Shown: positions 21,893 to 34,710 of the stretch, one piece after another
Layout of the letters: each line of letters starts with the position of its first letter
Position numbering within the stretch: the first letter of the stretch is position 1
Source: Rhodamnia argentea
Lineage: Eukaryota; Streptophyta; Magnoliopsida; Myrtales; Myrtaceae
Direction: 5' to 3'
Assembly (NCBI RefSeq): GCF_020921035.1
Contig: NC_063157.1
Location: forward strand, 20,477,015 to 20,541,014
DNA length: 64,000 bases
The notes under the pieces: generated by a model
Databases searched by the model: none
Told to the model about the DNA's origin: nothing
What the model saw: the letters and a program-made list of their open reading frames with translations, nothing else
Translations under genes and position numbers: made by a program

Positions 21893-24800
21893 ATGGATCG
21901 ACTTGATGATCGCACTTTCAACGTCAACTTCAGCGGCGAGGGTGCTGCCCTGCTCTGGGACACCGTCAAGCTCAAGCTCAAGGAGTTCATGCCCGATTAC
22001 GCCGACGACACTCTTGTGGTCTCTCTCTCTCTCTCTCTCTCTCTTTGTTCCCCCCTTTTTTCTTTTTCCCTTTGTTACCCTTCTCTGCCCGTTCTATCTC
22101 CTCCGTAGAACCAATTCGTTTTTGTCTCGAATGCTACTGAGCATTTCTATTTCGGACCTGTCGCGTAGGAAATTCGTCAGCTGATTAACCGCCTCTTCAT
22201 TTCTATAGAGGTTTGGATACATATATAGCTTGCGGATTCATCTTCTGGTTTGTTGTCGTCGTAGTCGTCGTCATAGGGCCCGTCATTCTACTTTTAATGC
22301 GTCTCCTACTCTCTTGATGTGATTTGTGAGAGAGATTTTCTTCTTTGTTTGGTGTTCTGGCTGTTGCGTTGCAACTTCAAGGCATTCTTTATCTTGGTAA
22401 AATAATTTTCTCAAACTAGGTTTGATGGCCACAAGCTCATCTTCTAGCTGTACATTCCTGTCTGCAATTACAACCATGGTGGCTGAATGATGATGTTGTT
22501 GTTGTTTAACTTGTTGATCTGCTTTGGCAGGAATACGTTGTTGTCTTATTGAGGAATGGCCGGCGAAAAGATGAAGCGAGGAATGAGTTGGATGTTTTCT
22601 TGGGAGACGATAGCGATTCTTTTATATCTTGGTAGCCTTTTATGTACTTCGTTCAGATATTGTCAATCCGTGCAACTGACCAGTTTGCCCCACATTGCCC
22701 TTGACATGATGTTTTACGTTCTCTTGTGTCAGGTTGTGGGATCATTTGGCCAAAAATTTGGATCTGTACATAAAGCCTGAGGAACCAGAAGTAAACGATT
22801 TACATGAAGTGAAACCGATGTCAGAGGAACTGCCCGACACAGCAGATTCTCTAAACCTAGAGCCTGAATCTGAAAAGGGAAAATCAAGTAACTTATCAAG
22901 AAGTCGCCGCAATAGGGAATGGAAAGGACTAATGGGGGATGCCGGCGAACCGCCTCCTCTCAAGAGCTCGGAGAGCAGGCATATACATGAGGAGGCAAAA
23001 TCTTACCCCAGGGATCATCGTGCAAGAAGATCCATTTCTCCTCAACATGCAACGCAGCGGAAAAGGAGTCGGCTGGATGAACGGCAGCATATGAAGGTGT
23101 GTGATTTCTGAGCTTCAGTTTTGCAAGTTACTCAACAATCTTATGCCATTTAAAGCATCTGTATCAGCTTTTTCCTGCTTTTCTCGAACTAATTATATCG
23201 ATTAACTGGCATGTAGGGTGTGTCTATTAATGTCTTTAGCTGAAGGTAGCTTATTTCCATATCTTGCATAGCCTACTCAAAAAATTTAAATATTTGCGTG
23301 GAACTAATTAGAGGACATTTCCTGTTCATTAACACTTAGTAGCATCAATTTGCATTGTTTGTGGTGTTCGTCTCTTGGAGCCATGGTTCCCCTCAAACCA
23401 CATGTCTTACCTCTACTTCTGATGATTTTGATTTCCTGCCTTTCTTTTATCATCTCTGCTATCTTTCTTGAGTTGAGGGCTGAAGGAACTGAAATGATGT
23501 GCTTGATTCAGTGATACAATCGCAATTATATATATTTCCATTTTGCACGCCGCGCTCTGCTTTCCTCTGATTTGCGTTCTTCCAATGGTTTTTCGAAGGA
23601 ATGTTTTACTAATTGGAAAGTAGATTAACATTGTACTCAGGCTAAAGATCATCCACTGCAGACTAAAGGGGTTAATTTATGAGAATCATCTGCAGCGGCT
23701 GAATTTTCTTTTCCTGTGCATATTGGACCCCTTTATGCCTCCTTAGTGAACATTTGCACTTGAAAAATATAGAAATAGGATAGAGACTGCTATGAATTGG
23801 AACTTTTCATTTAATTAACGCTAAGCGCACTCCCTTTCGCTCTTCAAGCACTCTACTAAACAAGGCTAGTCCTAGTCCTAAACCCTAATAAGTCTTAAGC
23901 CCTCTCTTAACTTTACCCATAACACTTGGATGCAACTACTAACGTGCTTCTTGGGCAAATGGCTGACACCAACACCGGTTAGTTTTCAGTCAACCAAGCA
24001 CGAAAAGTCTGAAAATAATTTCTCGGAAACAATCTTTTTTTCGAGATGCCAGAGTTTTGGCTCTACCACGTGCTTATACCAGCAGACTTCCCCTTTTTCG
24101 CTCAGTCCTTCTACCTATACTGCATCTAGCATTCTTTAGTTACATTTAGATGCAGTTATTTCTGTTCATATAGGTGTAGCAAGCTTGTTTTCTTTAGTGT
24201 GCAGTTCATTTGCGCCATAGGCTAGTTTTTGCGGAACCGAGAATCTACAGTGTTAAGTTGTTATTTAATAATCTACTCTGCTTATGACATAAATTATCTC
24301 TGTTATGTGCTATCAATTGTTTTGCCCTTCTATCGTTCTTCCAGATCAGGTCTTTACTAATGGCCAAATGTTCATTGTGATTATCCCTCTCATGCACTGT
24401 GGAGGCTGCCTATACGCAGCCTCCAATTATGTGAGGAGGTTTTATACTTACCACAGTGTCTACTTGGTTCACAGGTTGTGGACTCTGCCTTGAATTTATC
24501 TTCATAGTTCGCTTGCAATTGTTCTACTCTTCAAACGCTTTTCCATTTCTGTCGTGCCTCCCATTTCTTCTCCTCAGGCTCATTTAGTTTTTCTGAATTT
24601 CCCTATCAAATAGGCTTCCCCTATTCATGGTGGACGGTATATTTTCAGTAGATCATGCCAAATTTCGTGGGATTTATGTACTAAATCTTTAGATTTTTGC
24701 TTCTTACTCTCCATTCGAGAGTTACTTTGCAAGGTTTTGTTCTTCTCGAGGAAAATTGATCTGATTTGCTTCTCAGCAGAGGGACTCAACTTCTCAAACG

Positions 24801-27283
24801 ATGGATGCTCCTAGAAGGTTGCTGCAATTTGCCGTGCGAGATGCTGTGGCAACTTCCCGACCTTCCGACTCTGCTGGAGAATCTACTTTGAAGCGACTAC
24901 GTTCCGTGGTTTCGACTACCTCTGAAGATGTAGTTGATCGGCCTCCGAGAATCCGATCTGTTGCAAGGGTGCCAAATCCCATGGCGACTGTGATTAAAGC
25001 TGTAGCAGAAGCTGCCAGAGATGTGAGAAAAGCAAAACCTTCAGGAAATGTATTCGACAGACTAAGTCGTGCAGTGGAGGTTTCAGAGCCTGAGCTTGTT
25101 GGAGAAGTTGCTGCAGCCGAAGATGATGAATTTGAAGACTTAAACCAATTTGGGGAGCATACCTGTTCAACTCAGCCTCAAAGACTTGACTATGATGAAA
25201 GCTATGATGGGGATATGACGATGATGAAAAGGGAAAGCACTCTGGGATATGATTATATATCGGACAACGAAGGGTATGATGAAGGAAAAGTTACTGGGCA
25301 CTCCGATATTTCTCAGACTAACATACATGGTGGAATCAGGCATGAAGATTCAGTGATAATGCAGTACAGTATATCAGAGACCACTGAAGATGATATTAGC
25401 TTTAAACGGAAAAAGAAGATGGAGCAGCTGCCTGTGACAGCTAATTCTTCCCATAAGATGGCTAACATTCCTGTAAATGCAAATTCATGGCAGCCTTCTC
25501 GCCAACAGGCTGGACACGATGCTACTAAGCTGGACAACCAGCACCCTCCGCGAGGAAGTCTGGCAGTGGCAAAGAACTCTGATGGCCAGGTCATAGGGAA
25601 CAACAAACACATCTCTGTTGCTAATGGAAATGTAAGATGCTCATTCAAGTCTCCCATGTCATTTTCTTCTAGCAGTAGTAAGCAATCTATTAGCAGCTTA
25701 TTCTTTGTGCTGAAACTGTTGGTCTCGGGGTGCTAATGATTTACAGGCACAACCTGCTGCAGATACTCCCAAAGAGTCTCAGAAAATGCTATCATCAACT
25801 CCTGGTGGGTTTCAATACTACGATTCTATCTACTTATGAAATGCAAGCTATTTGTATGATTGTTCCATCAGGATTTTTACAATCGTGCTTTCAAATAAGT
25901 TTATGCTATATATTTGCAGCTTCAGTTTACTTTAAATTGGAAAGTCAGTTCCATTAATTGTTCTTCTTTTTGAATTCTTTATGTTTGCTAATTCGCAGGA
26001 TTAAATTCTACAACTCGTTCTTTGGAGGACACTGATTCTCGGACTGTTTTTGTGAGCAATGTAATAATTGACTTTCTTTTGGTCCTCAGTAATTGTTTCC
26101 TTTTTCTCAGTAAGCTTCTCACTGATGGTCATTCATTGATGCACAGGTTCATACCGCTGCCACCAAGGATAGTCTTTCTCAGCATTTCAATAAATTTGGT
26201 GAAGTACTAAAAGTGATAATAAATACTGACGCAGCGACTGGACAACCAATAGGGTAAGCAGTTTGAATGCCTTTGCTGTCGCATTTTGATGATTTGAACT
26301 CCAAGTTCCGCTAGCTGTTGAGCAATATTGTTTTAGTTTGTGTTTCTTACTTGTTGCATGGTTACTAAGCAGATCAGCTGTTGTGGAGTTCACGAAGAAA
26401 GAGGCTGCAGATGATGCACTTTCTTTGGATGGGTCCTCTTTTATGTCACGGGTTCTCAGGGTACTCATTCTGGATTCTATAAACTTGTCATATGCTATCA
26501 TCCATCTTAGTTTCTGTTGCAAACAAGTTGTCACGTGAACCATAAAGCGTCTGGCCACTGTTGATTGCATTTCTTTGCTAAACATTATTACGGTCCCTTG
26601 AACATGTTCTTGCTTCTTCATTTTGGTGAAGTATGAGGAATTATTCAGAGTGCTAGCGGTATCTACGAACTGGCTATTGGCGAGTGTAGGGGAGTGTTAC
26701 ATGAAAGGCCTCGACATATTTTGCTGAGTGCTGCTGTTAAGTGTGTAAAAGTTTCTTTTGGTATGGGTGATTTGTCGAGTGGCGACACTTCAATATGAAG
26801 TGATGGGGCCCTGCTGTGTAATTGTTGGATGCCCATTGGTCCATGTATAGGGTCTATAAATTGCGTCTCTTTAGCATTTTTATGGGGAAAATTATTGTAG
26901 TTAATTTTTCCTTTCCTCGATACTTGCTTCTAGAAACAACTTTTTTCCTCATTTTGCTTATTTAATATTTCTTTTTGCAGGTTGTAAAGCGGAATACGAC
27001 TCTTCAGAAGATCTCTCCAATGACCTGGCCACGGCTTGGAAGGGCCTCTCCTTATGCAAGGTTTTCCAGAGTTCCTTTTTCCAGAGGAATTCCAGGTGCA
27101 TTCCGTTCTCGTCTGCCTGTCAGACCTGGTGCAAGGAGCTTGCAATGGAAGCGGGATGCGCAGGGCACTCCTGTAGAAGGTGGGACTAGCATTGCTGCCA
27201 ACAGCATCCCCTTTTTCGGTACCCGGAGATTTACCTACGTGCGTACCGAGTCTAAACCTACTGAGAACACTGGCGGAACATAG
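21893..27283 (+). CDS. NAB2/PWI-like N-terminal domain plus RRM protein (nuclear RNA-binding)
   Basis: Nine coding exons: 21893-22018, 22531-22631, 22733-23096, 24780-25631, 25747-25804, 25999-26060, 26147-26253, 26373-26460 and 26981-27283. All are GT-AG and phase-consistent: 2061 nt, 686 aa. Residues about 10-90 (LLWDTVKLKLKEFMPDY, EYVVVLLRNGRRKDE, SWLWDHLAKNLDLY) resemble the PWI-like fold of NAB2/ZC3H14 poly(A)-RNA-binding proteins. The middle is acidic and Ser/Arg-rich, probably disordered. An RRM lies at about 514-587 (RNP2 TVFVSN at 516-521; GEVLKVIINTDAATGQPIG; SAVVEFTKKEAADDAL). The tail is Arg/Pro/Gly-rich (RASPYARFSRVPFSRGIPG). No CCCH fingers are present, unlike NAB2/ZC3H14. A role in nuclear poly(A) RNA metabolism is inferred. 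A CT microsatellite starts one base after exon 1. Confidence 0.88.
22019..22045 (+). repeat. CT microsatellite at the 5' splice site of intron 1
   Basis: About 12 CT units begin at the first intronic bases of the NAB2-like/RRM gene (GTCTCTCT...), so repeat-length changes would fall right beside the donor site. Confidence 0.8.
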
Positions 27284-29800
27284 TTTATCGGTGAAGTTGT
27301 GCTCGAGGAAGTTTATGGCGGCAAATGCCTCAACTTGTTTCTCTCCGAGACAATTAAAAGCTGCAAAATCCAATTCCATTGGAATGTGAAACACATGCTT
27401 TATACTTGCATGTTTAGGCTAGGCGTGTCACGAAGGACAATATCTTTCTTGGGTCGTACAAAGATTTGATCTTCCAAGTGAAGGATATAGGGTATGGAAA
27501 GGTTGATGCAATTTTGGCAGAAGTAATGTTTTTCGGGTAGTTCACTGGCAGCTTGGTCTTTTTCCTTCCCAATCTATATGGAGAGACAGATTGTAATATG
27601 TGAATAGGGATAGGAATTGGTAGGTCTTTTCGGTTTCTTGTTTTGATGCAAGGACTTGGACCTGCTTCTTGTTTCAGGACTTTTATTGGACGGGAAAAAA
27701 AAAGTAAGAAGGTGTGAAAAAAGAAAAAGAAAAGCATAGAGGAGGATGATATGCTGAAATGCATATTTACATGTTGGAACGCTACTTCAAGATAGCTGCC
27801 GACAAAACTTGGGAAGATATCTTTCTTGTATTTGCCCTGCTTATTAACTTGATTAGAAGGTTTCTTGTGCTAGTCAATATATGTGTGTGTGTGTGTGAGA
27901 GAGAGCTTTAAAGGATGCAAGATGGCCGAAAGCAAATTCTATGTGGTCTGTGTTGGATGTTTTGCTGAAATGCAGAGCCATTCACGCTGTTTCGCACCCT
28001 TGAAACAGCTATGTGCAATTTTGCAGCAGCATTAGTTGCCTTGTCACTGAAAACAAACTGTGATATCCGTTAGGCATCTTGGGATGAGACTCGTTCAGAT
28101 TCCAGTCCACATTTATTAGTCCGTCTAGGCCGTACATAATCCATTAGTCACGGTCAGCACATCCTCGTTATTTCTTGTATGGCGCCTTTTCACGGCCACT
28201 GAGACATGAAGCTGAACGGTTGCAGTTAGTTGAGATGTAATGATCCCAGTGGGATTGAAGTTCCTGGTTGCCTGGTTGCCAATCTACCCGAGATTTTCAG
28301 GGCAGGAGGTTTTGTCAAAGCGGAATGAGAAGATGGAGGAGACAGTTGCGGTCAAGTTGCTAAAACTCTTTAATTTGATGGAGGGGATCACAGCCATTCC
28401 CGTGAAGGACACACATTCGAGTTGGTACGCCCATCCAACCGAAGTAAACATACCCCGAAGTATATAAAGGTCACCGCGACCAGCACAAATATCATGTTTA
28501 CCATATTTCAGTTCTCTAAATGAAGTGAGGCGACATTTTGTTAAATATTGCTGATGAAACATACACACTCATAAGGTCATAACCTCGAGATCAGAAAAGA
28601 CGCAGTATGGTCAAATTTTGACTTCATAACTTGGAAATACCGGCAGATTCCACGTCACATTAGGGTGCCATGTCCATGTGATATGTAAGGAACCATTTGC
28701 CAACCTACAAAGAAGACAAGGGTTGGGCTGGAGCCTTGTCCGGTACGTATATATAGCACCCCAAGAACCTTAGATACGATGAACAATTCAATAAGGAGAG
28801 CAAACAATCATTAGAGTCGAGGGGTATGCCCAGTTGATGGGTCAAAACACCTTTAACCTCTACTCTTACAGCAATCATATCCAGTCACTGGAGAGAGTAT
28901 TACCAAATGCCACTTCTGGGCAAACTCAAAACAAAGACTAGGTGCTCCCCATTGATCACGCAACTATGCAAAGACACATAATGTTTATGCTGTTAGAAAA
29001 AAATCTATCAACCTAAATGAACAGTTAATTTATCTACTTTTGGGAAGTGGCAACTGCAACTTAAACTCATAAAAGAAAGACAGAGGAGACTTGGACATAT
29101 ACTGGCCCTCTGCTGGCCCTCTGCTGGCCTTGCGGAACATACACAGAGATGACGAGAGTAAGCATGTAAGGAAAATGGAAGCCATTGCATAAGGAACCTT
29201 TGATGTCTCACAACTAACACTATAATGAAGAACACTAGCCATTCATGCAACAACAGAGACAAATGAATACGTATTCATATTGACATCTACTGGCTAAAGG
29301 TGATCCGGATCTTAATACTTTACAAGAAGGGTAACTAATGGATGTCTAGGGAGATTGCTTAACTGTTCAGCATTCTGTCCAGTCTAGGTAAATACTGCTA
29401 CATCCAGCGAAACTGCCCAGAAATATGCTAGGACCATGTATGCAGCCATATATCTGTCATCATCTTCAACTTTCACAACAACAAGCTAAAGTACATTATA
29501 AGGAGACCATCTATCAGAAAGCATATAGAATAGGCAGTTGCCGCAGTTCTCACAAGCTACAATTTTTGACAGAATGAACTTGCTGTCGCAAGTAGGGACT
29601 CGATTTTCAGGGCAATTTATTTATGGTTTCCACAACAGTCAGGGGCCACACAATCAAAATCTCTGGCGCTTCTTACTCTTCACAAAATTACCTAAGAGAG
29701 AAGGGCCAGCCATTTGGTAAACCCATGACTTGTGTGCTTTTGATATAGATATGAGAAGCTACAGAGAAACAAAAACGGATGCCGAAAAAAGAGAGAGGGA
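27284..29800. other. 3' UTR of the RRM gene, then intergenic DNA
   Basis: The first roughly 600 bp are probably the 3' UTR, ending near a GT/GA microsatellite (27880-27905). The rest, up to the minus-strand membrane-protein gene, includes that gene's 3' UTR. A 12-bp tandem duplication (GGCCCTCTGCT type) lies at about 29104-29130. A short frame at 28240-28467 has no recognisable feature, and no RNA gene was seen. Confidence 0.45.
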
Positions 29801-30550
29801 TCATTTGGAGAGCAAAGTGAACAAGACACCAAAGGAGAGAGCCGCAGCACAGAAATAGGAAACCCCGCGAGCCCGGACGAAGAAGAGGTTCAAGCTCTTG
29901 GCAACCTGAAGCGAGAGGGTGAGGATCTGGAGGCGACCGAGCTGCTCCATTTTATAGAAGAAGTAGATGGGCTTCACGGACTGGCGGACCAGGAAGGCGA
30001 GGGAGAAAGGGAAGCCGAAGGCTACGCAGCCGAGGAGGGAGGCTTCGAAGATGGGGGAGGAGCGAGTGAGGTAGGAGATCCAAGCGCCGAGGGCGAGCTG
30101 GAGGAGACCCAGGGCGGCAATGGCCTTGCTGGAGCTGTAGAGGGTCTTGATCAAATCATCGAGCACCTGGCGGGTCTCGTTGGCCAAAGCAGAGAGGTCG
30201 CGCTCGACGGTGGGGCCCTCGATCTCCTGGTGCTTGAAGTTGGGGTTTTGGCTGGGGTAGTCAGTCGGATGGGGAGGTTTGTCGGGATGGGAGGGAGAGG
30301 TGGTGGAGAAGGATGAGGAGGGCGGGAGGGGGAAGGAGCAAAGAGGAGGGACATGAGGATGATGATGATGATGGTAATAAGAGGGGAGGCGAGGGAAGGT
30401 TGGGGTTTGAGGGAATGAGCGGTTGAGGGGAACAGCAGGCTGAGAGGGAGGAGAAGGGCGGGGTTCGACGGCGGAAGATGCAGGGAGGAGAGTGGCGGCG
30501 AGGAGCTTGATCTTGGAGCCACAGCACCTTCGGGCTAACGGAGCAGACAT
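29801..30550 (-). CDS. Conserved plant membrane protein of unknown function
   Basis: Intronless 249-codon gene starting at the ATG at 30550. The first 95 or so residues are Pro/Ser-rich with a HHHHHPH run, and begin MSAPLARRCCGSKIKLLAATLLPAS, a Ser/Ala/Arg-rich start that could be an organelle transit peptide. The conserved part starts at EGPTVERDLSALANETRQVL, followed by hydrophobic segments at about 144-165 (AIAALGLLQLALGAWISYL), 170-190 (SLLGCVAFGFPFSLAFLV) and 227-247 (VSYFCAAALSFGVLFTLL). I recognise it as a plant family without known function, and no catalytic motif is visible. Upstream, a TGGGCTTGGGCTTGGGCC cluster (about 30679-30696) and a GAAG microsatellite (30573-30597) lie in the promoter or leader. 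Confidence 0.82.
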   Translation of the reverse strand: MSAPLARRCCGSKIKLLAATLLPASSAVEPRPSPPSQPAVPLNRSFPQTPTFPRLPSYYHHHHHPHVPPLCSFPLPPSSSFSTTSPSHPDKPPHPTDYPSQNPNFKHQEIEGPTVERDLSALANETRQVLDDLIKTLYSSSKAIAALGLLQLALGAWISYLTRSSPIFEASLLGCVAFGFPFSLAFLVRQSVKPIYFFYKMEQLGRLQILTLSLQVAKSLNLFFVRARGVSYFCAAALSFGVLFTLLSK

Positions 30551-30902
30551 TGCCGCTGCAGCAGACGAGATCGAAGGAAGGAAGGAAGGAAGGAAGGGAG
30601 TCGTGAGTCGTTTGTATTTGTCGTTTTCGGAGACATTAATAATTTTTTAATATGGTCTGCATGGCATGGCTTTTTACTGGGCTTGGGCTTGGGCCGACAC
30701 GCAGAACGACATCAACACCACAAATTTCTCATGCTAACCCAACTCGTCAGGAGAAGGAAAACAAACATCCAACAAGCAATTTTAAAAATTTGAAACCGTC
30801 ACATTCATTTCGCAATTCCAACAAAGGCACTGTTACACTGAAGCAATTATTCCCTTCTATCCAATACCATCTCTCTTGATCCTCTGTTTTCTTCAATGGT
30901 AT

Positions 30903-31091
30903 CTAATGCAAGTAGTAGGCGAGGAATGACATGAGGGAGGCGCCGACCAGAGAGCCGACCGCGGGCAAGCTAGCGGCAGCTGCGCTGGTGGGTACGGGAG
31001 CAGGAGCCGCTACGGGCTTGGTGGCGGCCACGACGGCGGTCAAGGAGGCGGTGGCAAAGAGAACTGCACATGCCATCTTCTTCATCTCCAT
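30903..31091 (-). CDS. AGP23: Arabinogalactan peptide (AGP23-like)
   Basis: A 62-codon gene with the layout of an AG-peptide. A signal peptide covers about residues 1-23 ([20 protein letters not shown]). The short mature part is rich in Ala, Pro and Ser ([12 protein letters not shown]), where prolines would be hydroxylated and O-glycosylated. The hydrophobic tail ([17 protein letters not shown]) would direct addition of a GPI anchor. The start MEMKK and end SLVGAS..S.LAYYL match Arabidopsis AGP23 as I remember it. It would act at the outer face of the plasma membrane or cell wall; AGP23 is best known from pollen. A small MULE lies 499 bp upstream. Confidence 0.9.
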   Translation of the reverse strand: MEMKKMACAVLFATASLTAVVAATKPVAAPAPVPTSAAAASLPAVGSLVGASLMSFLAYYLH

Positions 31092-31580
31092 GGTAGCGAA
31101 TTGATCGAGCGAGCGAGATCGACAACAACCAACAATAAAGGATCACAACTCTCGTGGGAGATTGTTGGTATCGCCGACCTCGCTATGCGCTCTCGGAAAC
31201 AGATGTGCAGGCCTGAGGATGGATGGGCATGGGGTGGGGCATCATTTATAGAAATCATAGTCGCGGGGGGTGGATGGAGCCTTTTCTTAGGTAGAAGCAG
31301 TTATTTTGATCCGTTTTTTAAGTGGTTTGAATTCGAGGACGAGTGTTACCTAAATCAATCTTGAGAGCGCTTGAAAAAGGAAAAGAGAAAGAGAACGGCT
31401 AAGGGCTCTCATCAATCCCCGATTGGTATGGAGGCATGTTGTAAATGGATGATGGTTAATAGTGTTGGCGATTCTGATGCCCATAAATGGAAAGGGTCAG
31501 TCAAAACATCTACATAACTTTGGAATTTCCATTTGAGAAATGTTGCCAAAAAGCAAAACTGTGAGGAGATTTTGATTAAT
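31092..31580 (-). promoter_or_regulatory. Upstream region of the AG-peptide gene
   Basis: Sequence between the AG-peptide start codon and the MULE-like element. It probably holds the leader and core promoter. No distinct TATA box or other element was resolved with confidence. Confidence 0.3.
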
Positions 31581-31589
31581 AAAAATGGA

Positions 31590-32473
31590 GATAAGTACAG
31601 TACAAGTGTCATAACTTTTATACGGCGTTCCCTTGAGTGCCATAATTTTCAAAACGTTCACTTAAGTGCCATAACTTTCAAAAATCATTTATTTGAATAC
31701 CATCGCTCACGTGGACACCGGAAAAGCCGACGTAGCGCCGGCGAACCGATTTTTTTGAATATTTAATGTGCAAGTGGAAATTTTCATTAATTCTTTTTTT
31801 TTTTTTGCAGATTTTATTTTTCTTGTTTGTTTAATTATTGAAAATAAACAAAAATTAAAAAAGGCCGAACCCTTAATTTCTCTATGGTGGCCGACGAGGG
31901 TCTTGCCGGCCACCACCGGCCGGCCCAAAGGCCAAGGTCGGCTTGCCCCGGGCGGCCGAGGTCTCGGCGGCCGTCTGCTAGGGCCGTTGCGGCCTCGCTC
32001 GCCCGGGGTGAGCCGACCCTAGCCCTTGGACCGGTCGGTGGTGGTCGGCGGGGGCATGAGGCCCTTGCCCGTGGTCGTCGTCGGCCGGGGCTATCGCGGC
32101 CTCGCCGGCCCAAGGCGAGCCGACCCCGGCCCCTAGGTTGGCGGTGGTTGACGGCGAGACCCTCGCCGGCCACCACCAAGAGACCTAAGGGTTTTTTTTT
32201 TTTGAAATATTAAATAATAAAAATAAAAATAAAAATAAAAACATCAAAATGAATAAAAAATTCATAAAATATTAAAAAAAGTAAAGAAAATCCACGTGGC
32301 AATGATAAATTAATAAAATAATAGCAAAAAGTCCATGTCGGCTTTTCCGGCAAAAATGACACTCAAATGAACGATTTTGCTCCGACATGGCACTCAATTG
32401 AACGTTTTGAAAGTTGTGGCACTCAAGTGAACGCCGTATAAAAGTTATGACACTTGTACCGTACTTATTCCAC
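31590..32473. mobile_element. Small MULE-like foldback element
   Basis: Inverted ends of about 130 bp share GTACAAGTGTCATAACTTTT, then GGCGTTC, a repeated GTGCCATAA/GTGGCAC text and CGGAAAAGCCGAC. The ends are flanked by AAAAATGGA (31581-31589) and AAAAATGAA (32474-32482), an 8-of-9 match to a 9-bp target duplication. The interior (31865-32185) is very GC-rich, built of GGCCGGCC/GCCGGCCACCACC words, and is itself roughly palindromic. No transposase is present. Confidence 0.7.
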
Positions 32474-32482
32474 AAAAATGAA

Positions 32483-33349
32483 ATGGGTAATAAAAGGAGT
32501 GGAGTCTTAAAATTACAAGGTCCAATGATGTAGAATTACGTAAAGCCTAGTCGGCCTCGTTCAGAGTCTCCGACATTCCGTCAAAGCCATGTAAGCCTTG
32601 GATTAGACATGCATCCATCCTTGATTAACTTCTTACATTAAGACATTCCTAAAAGCAGTCATATGTTGGAGCATGGTTGTCCGATGTTTCATTTTTTCTA
32701 CTAGCCAAAGCAAAATACTTAGTGATTTAGAGCCATCACATCATTTAGAACACATTGGCATACCTAATCCTATTCAGATCCATTAAGAAAATCGACACAT
32801 GTTTGACTGTCATGGACATCAAAGACACCATTTCAAGCATGCTGCAAGTCCCGAGACTTTTTGAGACATCGGGTTTATGGCTCTTCTCTGCGAAATTTTG
32901 TGTGACCACCGTTAACTGTTCTAAAAATTTAAATAGTTAGATGAAGACGTGATTTAATATTTAATTACTCTATCACTCTCCTTTCATGAAAACCAGCTCA
33001 TGCCACTCATAAAGCCAAACTTGAAAAATTCTAAAATGTCAAATGGCTGCCACCTCTCCTCTATTTTAAGTTTCGTTCGAACCAAACTCACTTGTTATTA
33101 CTATTTCGGTTTCAGATCGAGAGTTCAAAAATCTTCCATCCTGCTCTCCCAACCAAGTGAGATATTGCATTTTGTTAACTTATCAAGGGTGGTAGACTCT
33201 AGAGCTAAAACCAAGGGAACAACAATTAGAAGACGCTTTTTTTTTCCGATGGATTTGTTAGGTCGTCGCCGTAAGATCGGAGTAGCCCAGGGTGTTCGCA
33301 AGGTGTGTAAGTTATTCTTCCCTCTTCCGTATTTCGTATATATTTTAAC
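32483..33349. other. Intergenic, no gene recognised
   Basis: AT-rich sequence between the small MULE and the left end of the tandem array. The open frame at 33000-33365 has no recognisable domain. Confidence 0.45.
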
Positions 33350-34140
33350 TAAAAGGAAGGGATAGAGAAATCTCAAGTTAAAAACTAAGAGGATGGGGAA
33401 GTTCGGACGTATTGCTTTCTCTTCTCTTTTCTATTGTTTTTGAAAAAAAATATATGAAGAAATAAAGATAGAACAGACCCACAAGATTGTTTTAAAAATA
33501 TGAAGAAAGAACACAGCCACAAGTCACAATAAGATTTTTATTTTTGGTAGCTCGCAATTTTTCGGTTTTGTGACCTAGGTTTTTCTTTCAATAGTTTGGA
33601 GAGAAGTGACTTTGTTAGATAAAATAAAAAGGTTGTTGCTAGTTTTGTTGTGAAGCTTGTTACATATTTATCATATTTGTTTGTTATTCCAAAACTGTTC
33701 ATGGGATTACTTTCGTTGATTGAGTCTAATCTAATTTTGATTATATGACATTATTACTTTAGCACGACATGTGGATTTCAAGGATCTTCGAATTGGTCGG
33801 TTGATTGTCCATCCAAGATATGTTCATGTCCTCAAGGGAAATTATGCACGATAAAAAAAAGTGCGAAAGAATTCTACTAAACGAGGAAGATTATATTATG
33901 CCTCAACTTGTAATGTAAGCGCAAAAGTTTCGTATATTGATGTAATACTTGATATTGTTGTACACTAAATTTTTGTCCAGACAGTTTTGTACAATGGGTT
34001 GAAACTATATCGAGGAATGTAGGATCTATTCACCTAAAAATGTGGACATAGTCAATTCTAGAGAGGCACCAAGCGAAAATGAAAAATTGGCAATCATAAA
34101 AGGAGATGTGAAGTAAATTATAAGAACAATAGGCTTCATT
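33350..34140 (+). repeat. Left copy of array-end block A
   Basis: Closely matches 50755-51600 in the same orientation, sharing AAAACTAAGAGGATGGGG, GAACAGACCCAC, TGGTTGATTGTCCATCC-type text and ATGTGGACATAGTCAATTC. Here block A runs directly into array repeat sequence at about 34160. It contains possible exon remnants (CPSKICSCPQGKLC, then an intron-like gap and QWVE...) that I cannot assign to a family; a GRF-type zinc finger is a weak possibility. Confidence 0.8.
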
Positions 34141-34710
34141 ATGTCAATAATAATGTTATGTGATCAAACAAAACATTTTCATCCGATCTCCGATTAACTC
34201 AATTTTTGCACCAATGGAAGATCAGTAATCCAATTATTTCAAAATGGTCGTAATATTTTCCACGATAGCAATCCGTTTGTCATTATTTGAAAAAATTAAC
34301 TTAGATGATTAGTGCATCAAACATTTCTCTTTTTAAGAGCAAATTTTCGGTGCATCAAACATTTCTCTTTCTACGAGCAAATTTTTGGTGCATCAAACAT
34401 TTCAAACATGAGTATCAATTAATCACATTTGCATCGTAGTCTATTTTTACTTTGATATTGTCAATTTCATGAGCTTCTACAATCAAGAAAAACCCAAATT
34501 CAATTACAAGAACAAAGATACAAGAAAATCCAGGGTAAGAACCGCAAGAAATTAAAAATAACATGCAATAATACCAAAAAAAAAAAAAACCTCCAGGGAA
34601 GTAGAACAGCTAAATTCACATCCACTTGTGAATCTTGAAAAAAGAAATTAGTTTTAAAGAGGTAGAAAATTTAGAAGAAGGTGTAGAAGATAAATTGGCC
34701 TTATAGTACT

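Noticed and set aside
28240..28467. A 75-codon plus-strand frame
   Set aside because: No domain, no conserved motif, and no promoter or splice support.
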